From the NCBI GenBank assembly GCA_036001225.1, contig DASYUM010000326.1:1-26342 (forward strand): a DNA stretch of 26,342 bases, written 5' to 3'. This DNA comes from DASYUM01 sp036001225 (GTDB lineage Bacteria > Methylomirabilota > Methylomirabilia > Rokubacteriales > DASRDR01). Below the pieces are notes generated by a model, which had not been told where the DNA came from, did not search any database, and worked only from the letters and a program-made list of their open reading frames with translations. Made by a program: the position numbers and the translations under genes. Positions 1-9,142 of this stretch are shown piece by piece; the stretch's first letter is position 1, and each line of letters opens with the position of its first letter.

Positions 1-326
1 AGGTACAGCTCGCGGGCGACCGCGAACGCCTCCTCGACCAGGACCTTCTGGACGACGATCCCCTCGGGCGGGGTCTGGGGCGTCTTGAGGCGCAGGCCGA
101 GGATCTGCTTGGCCGCCGCCTCGGCCTCGGCCGGAGTGCCGGCCACCCTGATCCCGCCCGCCTTCCCGCGGCCGCCGGCGTGGATCTGGGCCTTCACGAC
201 CACCTTGCCGCCCAGCCGCTCGGCCACCGCCCGGACCGCCGCCGGGGTGTCGGCCACCTCCCCGCGCGGCACCGGCACACCTAATTCCCTCAGGATCGCC
301 TTCGCCTGGTACTCGTGGATTCGCAT
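1..326 (-). CDS. sucC: Succinate-CoA ligase beta subunit, N-terminal part (cut by window edge)
   Basis: The beta subunit joins the alpha subunit in ADP/GDP-forming succinyl-CoA ligase, the substrate-level phosphorylation step of the TCA cycle in the cytoplasm. The translation starts MRIHEYQAKAILRELGVPVP, the usual SucC opening of the ATP-grasp domain. It continues with KAQIHAGGRGKAGG (about residues 46-59), the glycine-rich nucleotide-binding loop. About 108 residues are present out of the usual 385-400; the rest lies before base 1. The ATG at 326-324 is chosen because it gives the family's standard N-terminus. It is the last visible gene of the TCA operon, 50 bases after the TPR-like gene. 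The alpha subunit sucD would be expected next, outside the window. Confidence 0.95.
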   Translation of the reverse strand, partial: MRIHEYQAKAILRELGVPVPRGEVADTPAAVRAVAERLGGKVVVKAQIHAGGRGKAGGIRVAGTPAEAEAAAKQILGLRLKTPQTPPEGIVVQKVLVEEAFAVARELY

Positions 327-376
327 GGTCGAGGCCGCTCGTTCGGCCGGCGCGCGTCAGATGCCGCCCGGAGCGC

Positions 377-871
377 CTATTCCAGCGGCGGCTCGCCTTC
401 GTCCGCGCGGGGCTCGAGCCGCTCGCGGCGGATGGTGCGCGCGCAGCTGTTCCACCGCAGGATCGGGTCGTCGTTGCCCGGGGGCCGGATCCGCTCCGCC
501 TTCTCGTACCACTCCATGGCCTCGCGGAAGGGCTCGAAGGCCATCGAGCGGGCCCGCGCCAGATACCCCCTCGCCTGCCGCTCGCAGACGATGCCGGTGT
601 AGTAGGCCCGCTCGTACTCGTCGGTGAGCCGGGCCACGTACTCCCTCACCTTCTTGACGCCGGTGGCGCCCCGGCCGCTGGCGAACTGATCGGTCATGGC
701 CAGGATGAGCACCCGTAGGGCGAGCTGGTGGTCGGCGTCGGCGTCGAGCACGTCGAGGCAGATGCTCTCGGCCTGCTCGGGATCGTTGAGCAACCGATAG
801 TGCTCCGCCTTCTCGATCGCCCTCGGGATGCCCTCTCGCGAAATGGCCTTCAGCTCCATGGGCTCCATCAC
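377..871 (-). CDS. TPR-like protein of unknown function
   Basis: This 164-residue soluble protein is not recognised as a named family. It is predicted mostly helical, with TPR-like spacing: a segment around residues 18-50 (IEKAEHYRLLNDPEQAESI, then LDVLDADADHQLALRVLILA) and a second around 112-140 (FREAMEWYEKAERIRP). No signal peptide or membrane segment is visible. The start is GTG at 871 or ATG at 868, both just behind a GGAG. It begins 13 bases after frdD and ends 50 bases before sucC, so it is probably co-transcribed with them. The position suggests a role with complex II or succinyl-CoA ligase, perhaps assembly or scaffolding, but nothing in the sequence proves that. Confidence 0.75.
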   Translation of the reverse strand: MMEPMELKAISREGIPRAIEKAEHYRLLNDPEQAESICLDVLDADADHQLALRVLILAMTDQFASGRGATGVKKVREYVARLTDEYERAYYTGIVCERQARGYLARARSMAFEPFREAMEWYEKAERIRPPGNDDPILRWNSCARTIRRERLEPRADEGEPPLE

Positions 872-884
872 GACCGGTCTCCGG

Positions 885-1232
885 CTACGGGACGTTCCAC
901 AACAGGACCGCGGCCATGGCCGTCGCCGCCAGGGCGGTGCCGTAACACAGGACGGCGATCAGCTCGGTCAGATGCTTGAGCTGCAGGCCGTCGTACAGGG
1001 TGTATCGGAAGCGGTGCGCCCAGTGGAAGAGGGGCAAGGCGATGAGCACGAAGAGGTAGAGACGCGTGACGGGATGCCGCAGGAGGCCGTAGAGAGCCTC
1101 GTACCGGGGCGGCTCCACCCAGCCCAGGGGAAAGGCCAGCCCGGTCAGGAAGACGTGCACCGGGAACAGGAGCGCGGCCACCGTCCCCCCCGCGCTGAAC
1201 AGGAGCCAGAGAAACGGCGTGATCGGTCGCAT
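885..1232 (-). CDS. frdD: Fumarate reductase membrane anchor subunit D
   Basis: FrdD is one of two small hydrophobic anchors that bind quinone and hold the FrdAB head on the membrane. At 115 residues it matches the usual FrdD length of about 115-120. Three membrane segments are visible (about residues 8-35, 56-72, 90-111). The family signature appears as LFHWAHRFRYTLYDG (about 68-82), matching the His-rich stretch of E. coli FrdD, and the N-terminus FLWLLFSAGG also fits. It starts three bases after the frdC stop with GAGGA as ribosome site, so the two anchors are translationally linked. Like FrdC it carries no clear pair of haem-ligand histidines, consistent with a haem-free anchor; that is inference. 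Confidence 0.87.
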   Translation of the reverse strand: MRPITPFLWLLFSAGGTVAALLFPVHVFLTGLAFPLGWVEPPRYEALYGLLRHPVTRLYLFVLIALPLFHWAHRFRYTLYDGLQLKHLTELIAVLCYGTALAATAMAAVLLWNVP

Positions 1233-1235
1233 TGG

Positions 1236-1661
1236 CTATCCTCGGAGCAGAATGACGGCCACGACGGCGGAGGCCACGAGCCAGGCCGCGTAATTCGACC
1301 CGACGATGACCCAGTCCGGCAGTCGCCGGCCGCGGACCCGCACCACCATGGCGCGGGGCGCCAGGTTGAACCAGGTGACGGCATGGATCAGGACGAACAG
1401 GAAGGTCACGGCGTGGAGCAGGAGGAAGAGCGGTGTTCCGAGGCGGGCCAGGACCTGCGCGTACGCCTCCGGACCGCGGACCAGGGCCCGGAGCTGCCAC
1501 AGAAACACGACGGCGAAGAAGGCGACGAAGACGCTGGACAGCTCGCGCAGGACGAAGCCGGTGTAGGTCGGGTTCTGCAGCCACCACCAGACCGAGACGC
1601 GCCGGCGGTACCAGCGGGGATGGTAGAGCGTGTAGCGGGGCGCGGGTGCCTCGGCGCTCAT
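1236..1661 (-). CDS. frdC: Fumarate reductase membrane anchor subunit C
   Basis: FrdC pairs with FrdD as the quinone-binding anchor of fumarate reductase. The 141-residue product has three membrane segments (about 37-57, 76-96, 117-138). The conserved FrdC landmarks are present: VLRELSSVF with Glu40 aligning to the quinone-site Glu29 of E. coli FrdC, RGPEAYAQVL (62-71), and HAVTWFNLAPRAM (93-105) aligning to HTKTWFELAPKAA. The ATG at 1661 overlaps the frdB stop as ATGA. A longer frame reaches 1958, but it lies inside frdB and is rejected. Haem ligands are not evident, so this looks like the haem-free two-subunit anchor type, unlike the b558 anchor 5.4 kb upstream. Confidence 0.9.
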   Translation of the reverse strand: MSAEAPAPRYTLYHPRWYRRRVSVWWWLQNPTYTGFVLRELSSVFVAFFAVVFLWQLRALVRGPEAYAQVLARLGTPLFLLLHAVTFLFVLIHAVTWFNLAPRAMVVRVRGRRLPDWVIVGSNYAAWLVASAVVAVILLRG

Positions 1662-2401
1662 CGTGTCCCCCGGGGGAGAAGCAACGACCGGACCCAGTGG
1701 GCGGCGCCGGTCAGCTTGTACTGCTGGATCGCCCCGGCCGGGTCCACGTTCTTGGGGCACACCTTCGTGCACTCGCTGACGAACGTACACTCCCAGATCC
1801 CATCCTTGGCCGACAGGATCGCCAGGCGCTCGGCGGCCCCCTGGTCCCGGGAGTCCAGGTTGTAGCGCTGGGCCAGCGCGATGGCCGCGGGCCCGACGAA
1901 GCTCGGCTCCAGTCCGTAGATGGGACACGCCGAGTAGCAGAGCATGCAGTTGATGCACATGCTGAACTGCTTGTAGGCGTCGAGCTGGTCGGGCGTCTGC
2001 AGGTACTCGCCCTCGGCGAGCGGCTTCTCTCGCTCGCGGATGATCCAGGGCTTCACCTTCTCGAGCTTCTGCATGAAGTCGGTGAGGTCAGTCACCAGGT
2101 CTCGGATGATGGGGAAGTAGTCCAGCGGCTCCACGCGGATGGGACCCGGCAGGTAGTCGGCCAGGAAGGCCGCGCAGGTGAGCTTGGGCGTGCCGTTGAC
2201 CTTCATGCCGCAGCTCCCGCAGACTCCCATCCGGCACGACCATCGGAAGGAGAGCGAGCCGTCCAGCTGGTCCTTGATGTGGTTGAGGGCGTCGAGGATG
2301 ACCCAGTCCTTCCGAAACGGGACCTCGTACGTCTGGGCGGTGGGCTCGGACTCCTTCTCCGGTCGATAGCGCGTCACGGTGAGAGCCATTTTCTCCGGCA
2401 T
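1658..2401 (-). CDS. frdB: Fumarate reductase iron-sulfur subunit
   Basis: FrdB carries electrons between the quinone site in FrdCD and the FAD of FrdA. The 247-residue length is normal. Three cluster motifs are complete: the [2Fe-2S] set C56, C61, C64, C76 in CRMGVCGSCGMKVNG; the CINCMLCYSACP set C149, C152, C155, C159; and C205, C211, C215 ending in CTKVCPKNVDP. In the family these give one [4Fe-4S] and one [3Fe-4S] cluster. The ATG at 2401 lies nine bases after GGGAGG, which overlaps the frdA stop six bases upstream. The closest look-alikes are E. coli-type FrdB proteins; SdhB is the alternative name, but the FrdC/FrdD neighbours favour Frd. Confidence 0.95.
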   Translation of the reverse strand: MPEKMALTVTRYRPEKESEPTAQTYEVPFRKDWVILDALNHIKDQLDGSLSFRWSCRMGVCGSCGMKVNGTPKLTCAAFLADYLPGPIRVEPLDYFPIIRDLVTDLTDFMQKLEKVKPWIIREREKPLAEGEYLQTPDQLDAYKQFSMCINCMLCYSACPIYGLEPSFVGPAAIALAQRYNLDSRDQGAAERLAILSAKDGIWECTFVSECTKVCPKNVDPAGAIQQYKLTGAAHWVRSLLLPRGTR

Positions 2402-2407
2402 CGGGCG

Positions 2408-4150
2408 CTACCTCCCGTACACGCGCCGGCCCGGCGGCCAGCGGGTGATGGTGACCGGCAAGTACTCGACCCGGACCGACCCGTCCTCCCCGCGGTAGGC
2501 CAGGGAGTGCCGCAGGAACTGCTCGTCATCCCGCCGCGGGTAGTCGGTGCGCTGGTGCGAGCCGCGGGATTCCCGGCGCTCGAGGGCGGACTGGACGATC
2601 GTCTGGGCCACGTCCAGCATGTAGGACAGCTCGAGCGCCCCCACCAGCTCCGTGTTGAAGGTGTAGCTCCGGTCGTCCAGCGCGACGTCCCGGAACCGCT
2701 CCTGCAGCTCGCGCAGCTTCTTCGCCCCTTCCTGGAGGGCCGTCTCCTCCCGATAGATGCCGGCGCTCTGCTCCATGACCTGGTGCATCTCGGCGCGCAG
2801 AGTGGCGATCCGCTCCTTCCCGCCGGTCTTGCGCAAGAACCGCTCTTCGAGCCGTCGCTGCTCGTCGCGGGTCTGGGCGAGGGCGGCCGCGGTCGGTTCT
2901 GGCTGCGTCGCGGCCAGGGCGGCCGCGGCCCGGCCGGCCCGGGCTCCGAAGACCAGGAGCTCGGGGAGAGAGTTGGAGCCGAGCCGATTGGCGCCGTTGA
3001 TGCTCACGCAGGCGACCTCCCCCGCCGCATAGAGTCCCGTCAGGGGCGTGGCTCCGTCGATGTCCGTGTGGACGCCTCCCATCATGTAGTGGACGACCGG
3101 CCGGACGGGGATCATCTCCTTGACCGGATCGAGGCCCACGTACTTCAGGCATAGCTCGCGCACGAACGGCAGCTTCTTGTCGATGAGCTTCTGACCCAGG
3201 TGGCGGATGTCCAGGTGGACGTAGTCCCCGTACGGTCCCTTGAGCGTGCGGCCCTTCTCCTGTTCCTTGACGAAGGCCTGGGAGAGCCGGTCGCGCGGGC
3301 CCAGCTCCATGGAGCGCAAGACCGGCTTGGGCTCGGGCTTGCCGAGGTCGTAGTCCTGGAGGTATCGATAGCCGTCCTTGTTCAAGAGCCACCCGCCCTC
3401 CGACCGCGCCGCCTCGGTGATCAGGATCCCGGTGAACGGCAGACCGGTGGGGTGGTACTGGACGAACTCCATGTCCTTGAGCGGCGCGCCCGCGCGGTAG
3501 GCGAGCGCCATCCCATCCCCGTTCTTGATGTTGGCGTTGGTCGTGAAGGGGAAGACCTTGCCACACCCGCCGGTGGCGAGGATGACGGCCTTGGCGGTGA
3601 TCGCCTGGACCCGCCCCGTGGCCAGCTCGATCGCGACCACCCCCTGGCACCGTCCTTCGTCGACCAGGAGTCTCGTCACGAAGAACTCGTCGTACCGCTG
3701 GATGGCATCGTACTTGAGGCTGGTCTGGAAGAGCGTGTGGAGCATGTGGAAGCCGGTCTTGTCGGCGGCGAACCAGGTGCGTTCGACTTTCATCCCCCCG
3801 AAGGGGCGCACGGCGATGCGGCCGTCGGGCTCGCGGTTCCAGGGACAACCCCAGTGCTCCAGCCGCAGCATCTCCTCGGGCGCCTCGCGGACGAAAGCCT
3901 CGACGGCGTCCTGGTCGCAGAGCCAGTCGCTGCCGGAGATGGTGTCGTAGGCATGCTCGTCCAGGCTGTCACCGGGCTTGATCACCGCCGCGGCGCCGCC
4001 TTCGGCGGAGACGGTGTGGCTGCGCATCGGGTAGACCTTCGAGATCACGGCGATGCCGAGCTCCGGGTGGGTCTCGGCCACGGCGATGGCCGCGCGCAGG
4101 CCCGCGCCCCCGCCCCCTATCACGAGCACGTCACAGGCGAACAGATCCAT
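2408..4150 (-). CDS. frdA: Fumarate reductase / succinate dehydrogenase flavoprotein subunit
   Basis: FrdA is the FAD-bearing catalytic subunit interconverting fumarate and succinate. The product is 580 residues. Visible are the dinucleotide fold VIGGGGAGLRAA (10-21), RSHTVSAEGG with His45 as the covalent FAD attachment residue, LATGGCGKVF (191-200), the active-site HPTG (His233), ITEAARSEGG, the proton-shuttle Arg287 in GPRDRLS, and HYMMGGV (His354). The C-terminal helical domain ends with the family's ESRGSHQRTDYP. The ATG at 4150 has a GGAGAGGA ribosome site; an upstream in-frame start at 4192 lacks support. It begins 159 bases after sdhB and heads frdABCD. Direction of catalysis cannot be read from sequence; the frdCD anchors are the basis for calling fumarate reductase. 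Confidence 0.95.
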   Translation of the reverse strand: MDLFACDVLVIGGGGAGLRAAIAVAETHPELGIAVISKVYPMRSHTVSAEGGAAAVIKPGDSLDEHAYDTISGSDWLCDQDAVEAFVREAPEEMLRLEHWGCPWNREPDGRIAVRPFGGMKVERTWFAADKTGFHMLHTLFQTSLKYDAIQRYDEFFVTRLLVDEGRCQGVVAIELATGRVQAITAKAVILATGGCGKVFPFTTNANIKNGDGMALAYRAGAPLKDMEFVQYHPTGLPFTGILITEAARSEGGWLLNKDGYRYLQDYDLGKPEPKPVLRSMELGPRDRLSQAFVKEQEKGRTLKGPYGDYVHLDIRHLGQKLIDKKLPFVRELCLKYVGLDPVKEMIPVRPVVHYMMGGVHTDIDGATPLTGLYAAGEVACVSINGANRLGSNSLPELLVFGARAGRAAAALAATQPEPTAAALAQTRDEQRRLEERFLRKTGGKERIATLRAEMHQVMEQSAGIYREETALQEGAKKLRELQERFRDVALDDRSYTFNTELVGALELSYMLDVAQTIVQSALERRESRGSHQRTDYPRRDDEQFLRHSLAYRGEDGSVRVEYLPVTITRWPPGRRVYGR

Positions 4151-4309
4151 GGGTCCTCTCCGAAGCCCCCAGTCCGCGGCCCCTACCCGCATTGCGTCCG
4201 CCTCACGCCTTCCGGGCGCGGACGAAAGTCGGACGCCTCTCCGGCTACGACGTCGGGAATGACACTACGTCGGCGGCCCGCCGCCGTCAAGGCTCGGAGC
4301 GCCGACGGC

Positions 4310-5079
4310 TCAGCGCGGGACACCACTCCGCCGCGCCCGTCGCCACTTGAAGCTGGCTGCGATGAGATCGCGGTTCATCCGCGCGATGAAGGGCAGGCCG
4401 ATCTCCTTCGGGCACACCGCCTCGCACTCGCCGATGTTGGTGCAGCTCCCGAACCGCTCCCGGTCCATCGCGGCTACCATGTTGCGGACCCGGTCGGCGC
4501 GCTCGGGCTGACCCTGGGGCAGCAATCCGAGGTGCGAGACCTTCGCGGCCGTGAACAGCATCGCGGCGGCGTTGGGGCACGCGGCCACGCAGGCACCGCA
4601 GCCGATACAGGCCGCCGCGTCGAACGCGAGATCGCCGTCGTCTTTGGGGACGAGGATCGCGTTGGCGTCGGGCGCCGAGCCGGTCGGCGCGCTGATGAAC
4701 CCGCCCGCCTGGATGATCCGATCGAACGCGCTCCGATCCACGATCAGGTCCTTGAGGACCGGGAACGCCCGGGCCCGCCACGGCTCGATGGTGAGCCGCT
4801 CGCCGTCGGGGAAGCTCCGCATGTGGAGCTGGCAGACGGTCGTGGCGCGCTTCGGTCCGTGGGCCACGCCGTTGATCATGAAGCCGCACGCTCCGCAGAT
4901 GCCTTCGCGACAATCGTGCTCGAACGCGATCGGCTCCTCGCCGCGGCCGATCAGCTCCTCGTTGACGACGTCCAGCATCTCGAGGAACGACGTGTCCGGG
5001 CTGATCTCCGTCGCCTGGTAGGTCGCGAAGCGACCGCGCGCGGTCGCGTGCTTCTGGCGCCACACCTCGAGGGTGAAGT

Positions 5080-5083
<4 letters not shown>
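4310..5083 (-). CDS. sdhB: Succinate dehydrogenase iron-sulfur subunit (b558 class)
   Basis: This is the electron-transfer subunit of the second complex II, 257 residues. The ligands are complete: [2Fe-2S] C58, C63, C66, C84 in CREGICGACGF; then CIGCGACVAACP (C159, C162, C165, C169); then C214, C220, C224 in CTNIGECEAVCP. The spacing differs clearly from frdB, and the sequence belongs with partners of one-subunit cytochrome b558 anchors. The GTG at 5083 overlaps the sdhA stop as GTGA and gives MNFTLEVWRQ, a sensible N-terminus; a frame extending to 5467 lies inside sdhA and is rejected. A weak GC hairpin at 4271-4286 lies after the stop. There is no T run, so read-through into frdA is likely. 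Confidence 0.94.
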
Positions 5084-7041
<1,958 letters not shown>

Positions 7042-7069
7042 CGCCCTCAGCGCCTGCCGCCAACGGGGA

Positions 7070-7777
7070 TCATCGGACGAAGCCCGCGAGCACGGCCACC
7101 GGGAACGAGACGTTGCCGAGGACGACCGCCAGTGACAAGGCGGTGGCCAACGCTCGGTAGAAGCGATCGGCCCTGGCATTGTTGAGGCCGAGCGTCTGAA
7201 ACATGCTCCACACCCCATGGTACATGTGGAGCCCCAGGGCGACCATCGCCGCGATGTAGAAGGCCGCGACGTACCAGACGGAGAATCCGTTGACCACGTT
7301 GCGGTAGACCGACATCGGCTGGTATTGACCGGGCCCGTAGCCGACCACGCCGAAGGTGAAGTGGAGGATGTGATAGACGACGAAGAGGGTGATGATCACG
7401 CCGCTCCAGCGCATCGTGCGCGACGCGTAGGTGGACTCGACCGCTTCCCTCCGCTCGTAGCTCACCGGCCGCGCGGCGTAGCTCATTCGCGTGAGCTGCA
7501 CGGCCGCCACGATGTGGAGCACGGTCGCCGTCAGCAGGATCAGACGCGCCGCCCACAGGAACTGGCTGTTGCCGAGGACGGGCGCGCCCACCTCCCGCAG
7601 AAACGTCGCGTAGTTGTTGAATTTCTCCTCGCCCTGGTAGAGCTTCAGGTTTCCGAGCATGTGGCCGATGACGAACCCGATCAGGATGAACCCGGTGGCC
7701 GCCATCACGGCCTTTTTTCCGATCGAGGTGCTCCAGAGGGTCACCGCTGCGCTCGCGCTCGTTTCGTGCGGTTTCAC
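7070..7777 (-). CDS. sdhC: Succinate dehydrogenase cytochrome b558 subunit
   Basis: This is a single-polypeptide membrane anchor that in its family binds two haems b and passes electrons to (mena)quinone. The 235 residues form five membrane segments (about 23-43, 72-95, 125-145, 168-190, 208-230). Histidines suitable as haem ligands lie in or near the helices: His39 (VIGHMLGN), His88 (TVLHIVAA), His136 and His139 (YHILHF), His184 and His187 (LHMYHGVW). The N-terminus SIGKKAVMAATGFILIGFV is typical. The GTG at 7777 is the only reasonable start, with a weak ribosome site. It leads sdhCAB and lies 70 bases after the broken fumarase. Confidence 0.94.
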   Translation of the reverse strand: MKPHETSASAAVTLWSTSIGKKAVMAATGFILIGFVIGHMLGNLKLYQGEEKFNNYATFLREVGAPVLGNSQFLWAARLILLTATVLHIVAAVQLTRMSYAARPVSYERREAVESTYASRTMRWSGVIITLFVVYHILHFTFGVVGYGPGQYQPMSVYRNVVNGFSVWYVAAFYIAAMVALGLHMYHGVWSMFQTLGLNNARADRFYRALATALSLAVVLGNVSFPVAVLAGFVR

Positions 7778-7847
7778 CGGACGCGGCAGTTGCTTCGAGA
7801 ACCCGCGGGACGACGGAAGTGGGCCGAAGACTAGGGGAGCCTGACGG

Positions 7848-8055
7848 TCATGACGAGCCGGTCGGCCGGGCGTATTGCTTCATCCCCTGCTCGTAGAGGT
7901 CGTTGCCGTGCGTGTCGTCCACCACGATCACGGGGAAGTCCTCGACGGTGACCCGGCGAATCGCCTCCGTTCCCAGGTCCTCGTAGGTCACGACCTCGGC
8001 CGCCTTGATGTACCCGGAGAGGAGCGCTCCGGCCCCACCGACGGCGCCGAAGTAG
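7848..8055 (-). pseudogene. Truncated fumarate hydratase (class I, beta/C-terminal part)
   Basis: About 69 codons remain of the C-terminal domain of a class I (iron-sulfur) fumarase. Readable family stretches are YFGAVGGAGALLSGYIKAAE, VTYEDLGTEAIRR and VEDFPVIVVDDTHGNDLY, ending at the TGA at 7848. The catalytic remainder, including the alpha domain with its cluster cysteines, is absent. Homology stops just before base 8056, where a copy of the mdh 3' end begins. An open frame continues to 8153, but its upstream residues are not fumarase. Between mdh and sdhC a full fumarase would complete the TCA operon, so this is most likely a deletion scar. Fumarase activity, if any, must come from elsewhere. 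Confidence 0.8.
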
Positions 8056-8101
8056 CGACCAGCTCGCGCACGGCCTCGGCCGAGCAATTCAGCGCCGCGC
8101 T
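8056..8101 (-). repeat. Partial duplicate of the mdh 3' end
   Basis: These 46 bases match 8181-8226 inside mdh at 44 positions; the two mismatches are adjacent (8086-8087). In the mdh frame they encode SAALNCSAEAVRELV, against SAALKRSAEAVRELV in the intact gene. The copy abuts the truncated fumarase at about 8055. It looks like the junction of a rearrangement that deleted most of fumarase. Confidence 0.85.
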
Positions 8102-8163
8102 GGGAGCGCTTCGGCCAGGAGCGCTGGGACAACACGAGCGGTGGCAGCCTCATGAGCGGTTTC

Positions 8164-9093
8164 TCACAGCTCGAGCTTCTCGACCAGCTCGCGCACGGCC
8201 TCGGCCGAGCGCTTCAGCGCCGCGCTCTCCTCGGCGGTCAGCGTGATCTCCAGGATCTGCTCGATCCCCCGGCGGCCGAGCTTGACCGGGACGCCGACGA
8301 AGAGCCCGCGGATCCCGTACTCGCCCTCGAGGTAGGCGGCGCAGGGCAGGATCTTCTTCTTGTCGCGGAGGATCGCCTCCACCATCTCGGTCACCGACGC
8401 CCCCGGCGCGTAGAAAGCGCTCCCGGCCTTGAGCAGGTTCACGATCTCGGCCCCGCCGTTGGCGGTCCGCTGGACGAGCGCCTCGATCCGCTCCTTGGCC
8501 AAGAGCTCGGTGATCGGGATGCCGGCCACCGTCGAGTAGCGCGGCAGCGGGACCATGGCATCGCCATGGCCGCCGAGGACGAAGGCGGTCACGTTCTCGA
8601 CCGAGACGTCCAGCTCCTGGGCGATGAACGTGCGGAAGCGGGCCGAGTCGAGGACCCCCGCCATCCCGAGGACCCGCTGCTTGGGGAACCCCGACACCTT
8701 CCAGGCGAGCTGGGCCATGGCGTCGAGGGGGTTGGTGACGACGATCAGGACGGCGTCGGGGGAGCGCGACACGAGCTCGCGGACGACCCCCCCCACGATC
8801 TCGGCGTTCTTCTGCAGCAAGTCGTCCCGGCTCATCCCCGGCTTGCGGGCCAGCCCGGCGGTGACGACCAGGATGTCCGAGCCCCCGGTGGCCTGGTAGT
8901 CGTTGGCGCCGATGAGCCGGCAGTCGTAGCCGTGAACGGGGCCGGCCTGCAAGAGATCGAGGGCCTTGCCCTGGGGGAGCCCTTCGATGACGTCGGTCAG
9001 GACGACGTCGGCCAGCTCCCGCTCGACGATGTACTGGGCGACGGTGGCCCCGACGTTCCCCGCCCCGACTACGGTGACCTTCGGACGTGCCAT
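8164..9093 (-). CDS. mdh: Malate dehydrogenase (LDH-like class)
   Basis: The enzyme oxidises malate to oxaloacetate with NAD+ in the TCA cycle. The 309-residue length is typical. Visible: the NAD loop VVGAGNVGATVA (8-19), Asp34 in LTDV at the position that selects NAD over NADP, ARKPGMSRDDL (82-92) with substrate-binding Arg83 and Arg89, VTNPLDA with Asn121, and the catalytic His176 in GGHGDAMV. Arg83 in the active-site loop favours malate over lactate. The ATG at 9093 follows GAGGAG. It lies 49 bases after icd, in the same operon. Part of its 3' end is duplicated just downstream at 8056-8101. Confidence 0.96.
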   Translation of the reverse strand: MARPKVTVVGAGNVGATVAQYIVERELADVVLTDVIEGLPQGKALDLLQAGPVHGYDCRLIGANDYQATGGSDILVVTAGLARKPGMSRDDLLQKNAEIVGGVVRELVSRSPDAVLIVVTNPLDAMAQLAWKVSGFPKQRVLGMAGVLDSARFRTFIAQELDVSVENVTAFVLGGHGDAMVPLPRYSTVAGIPITELLAKERIEALVQRTANGGAEIVNLLKAGSAFYAPGASVTEMVEAILRDKKKILPCAAYLEGEYGIRGLFVGVPVKLGRRGIEQILEITLTAEESAALKRSAEAVRELVEKLEL

Positions 9094-9105
9094 GGTGTCC
9101 GGCTC

Positions 9106-9137
9106 CTCACCTACCCTCTCCCCGGTCGGGAGAAGGG
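9106..9137. repeat. CCCTCTCCCC-type hairpin repeat between icd and mdh
   Basis: An inverted repeat has arms CCCTCTCCC and GGGAGAAGGG around 9114-9137, preceded by CTCACC. The same motif occurs near-perfectly at 20795-20816. Such CTCACCCTGCCCTCTCCCC hairpins are common intergenic repeats in GC-rich bacteria. The stem may shield or process the icd-mdh transcript; there is no T run. Confidence 0.55.
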
Positions 9138-9142
9138 AATGC

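Noticed and set aside
828..1865. Long plus-strand open frame opposite frdC/frdD
   Set aside because: Antisense shadow caused by high GC. It is rich in Arg, Gly, Glu and Gln with no domain, while the minus strand encodes clear FrdC and FrdD.
1433..3154. 573-codon plus-strand open frame opposite frdB/frdA
   Set aside because: Compositional shadow of two well-identified genes, with no recognisable family features.
7042..7218. 59-residue N-terminal extension of sdhA
   Set aside because: It lies inside sdhC in another frame. The ATG at 7041 follows the sdhC stop with a ribosome site.
8056..8153. Reading the 101-codon frame 7848-8153 as an intact small gene
   Set aside because: Only the 3' two thirds is fumarase; the upstream part translates a misplaced mdh fragment, so it is a fusion relic.
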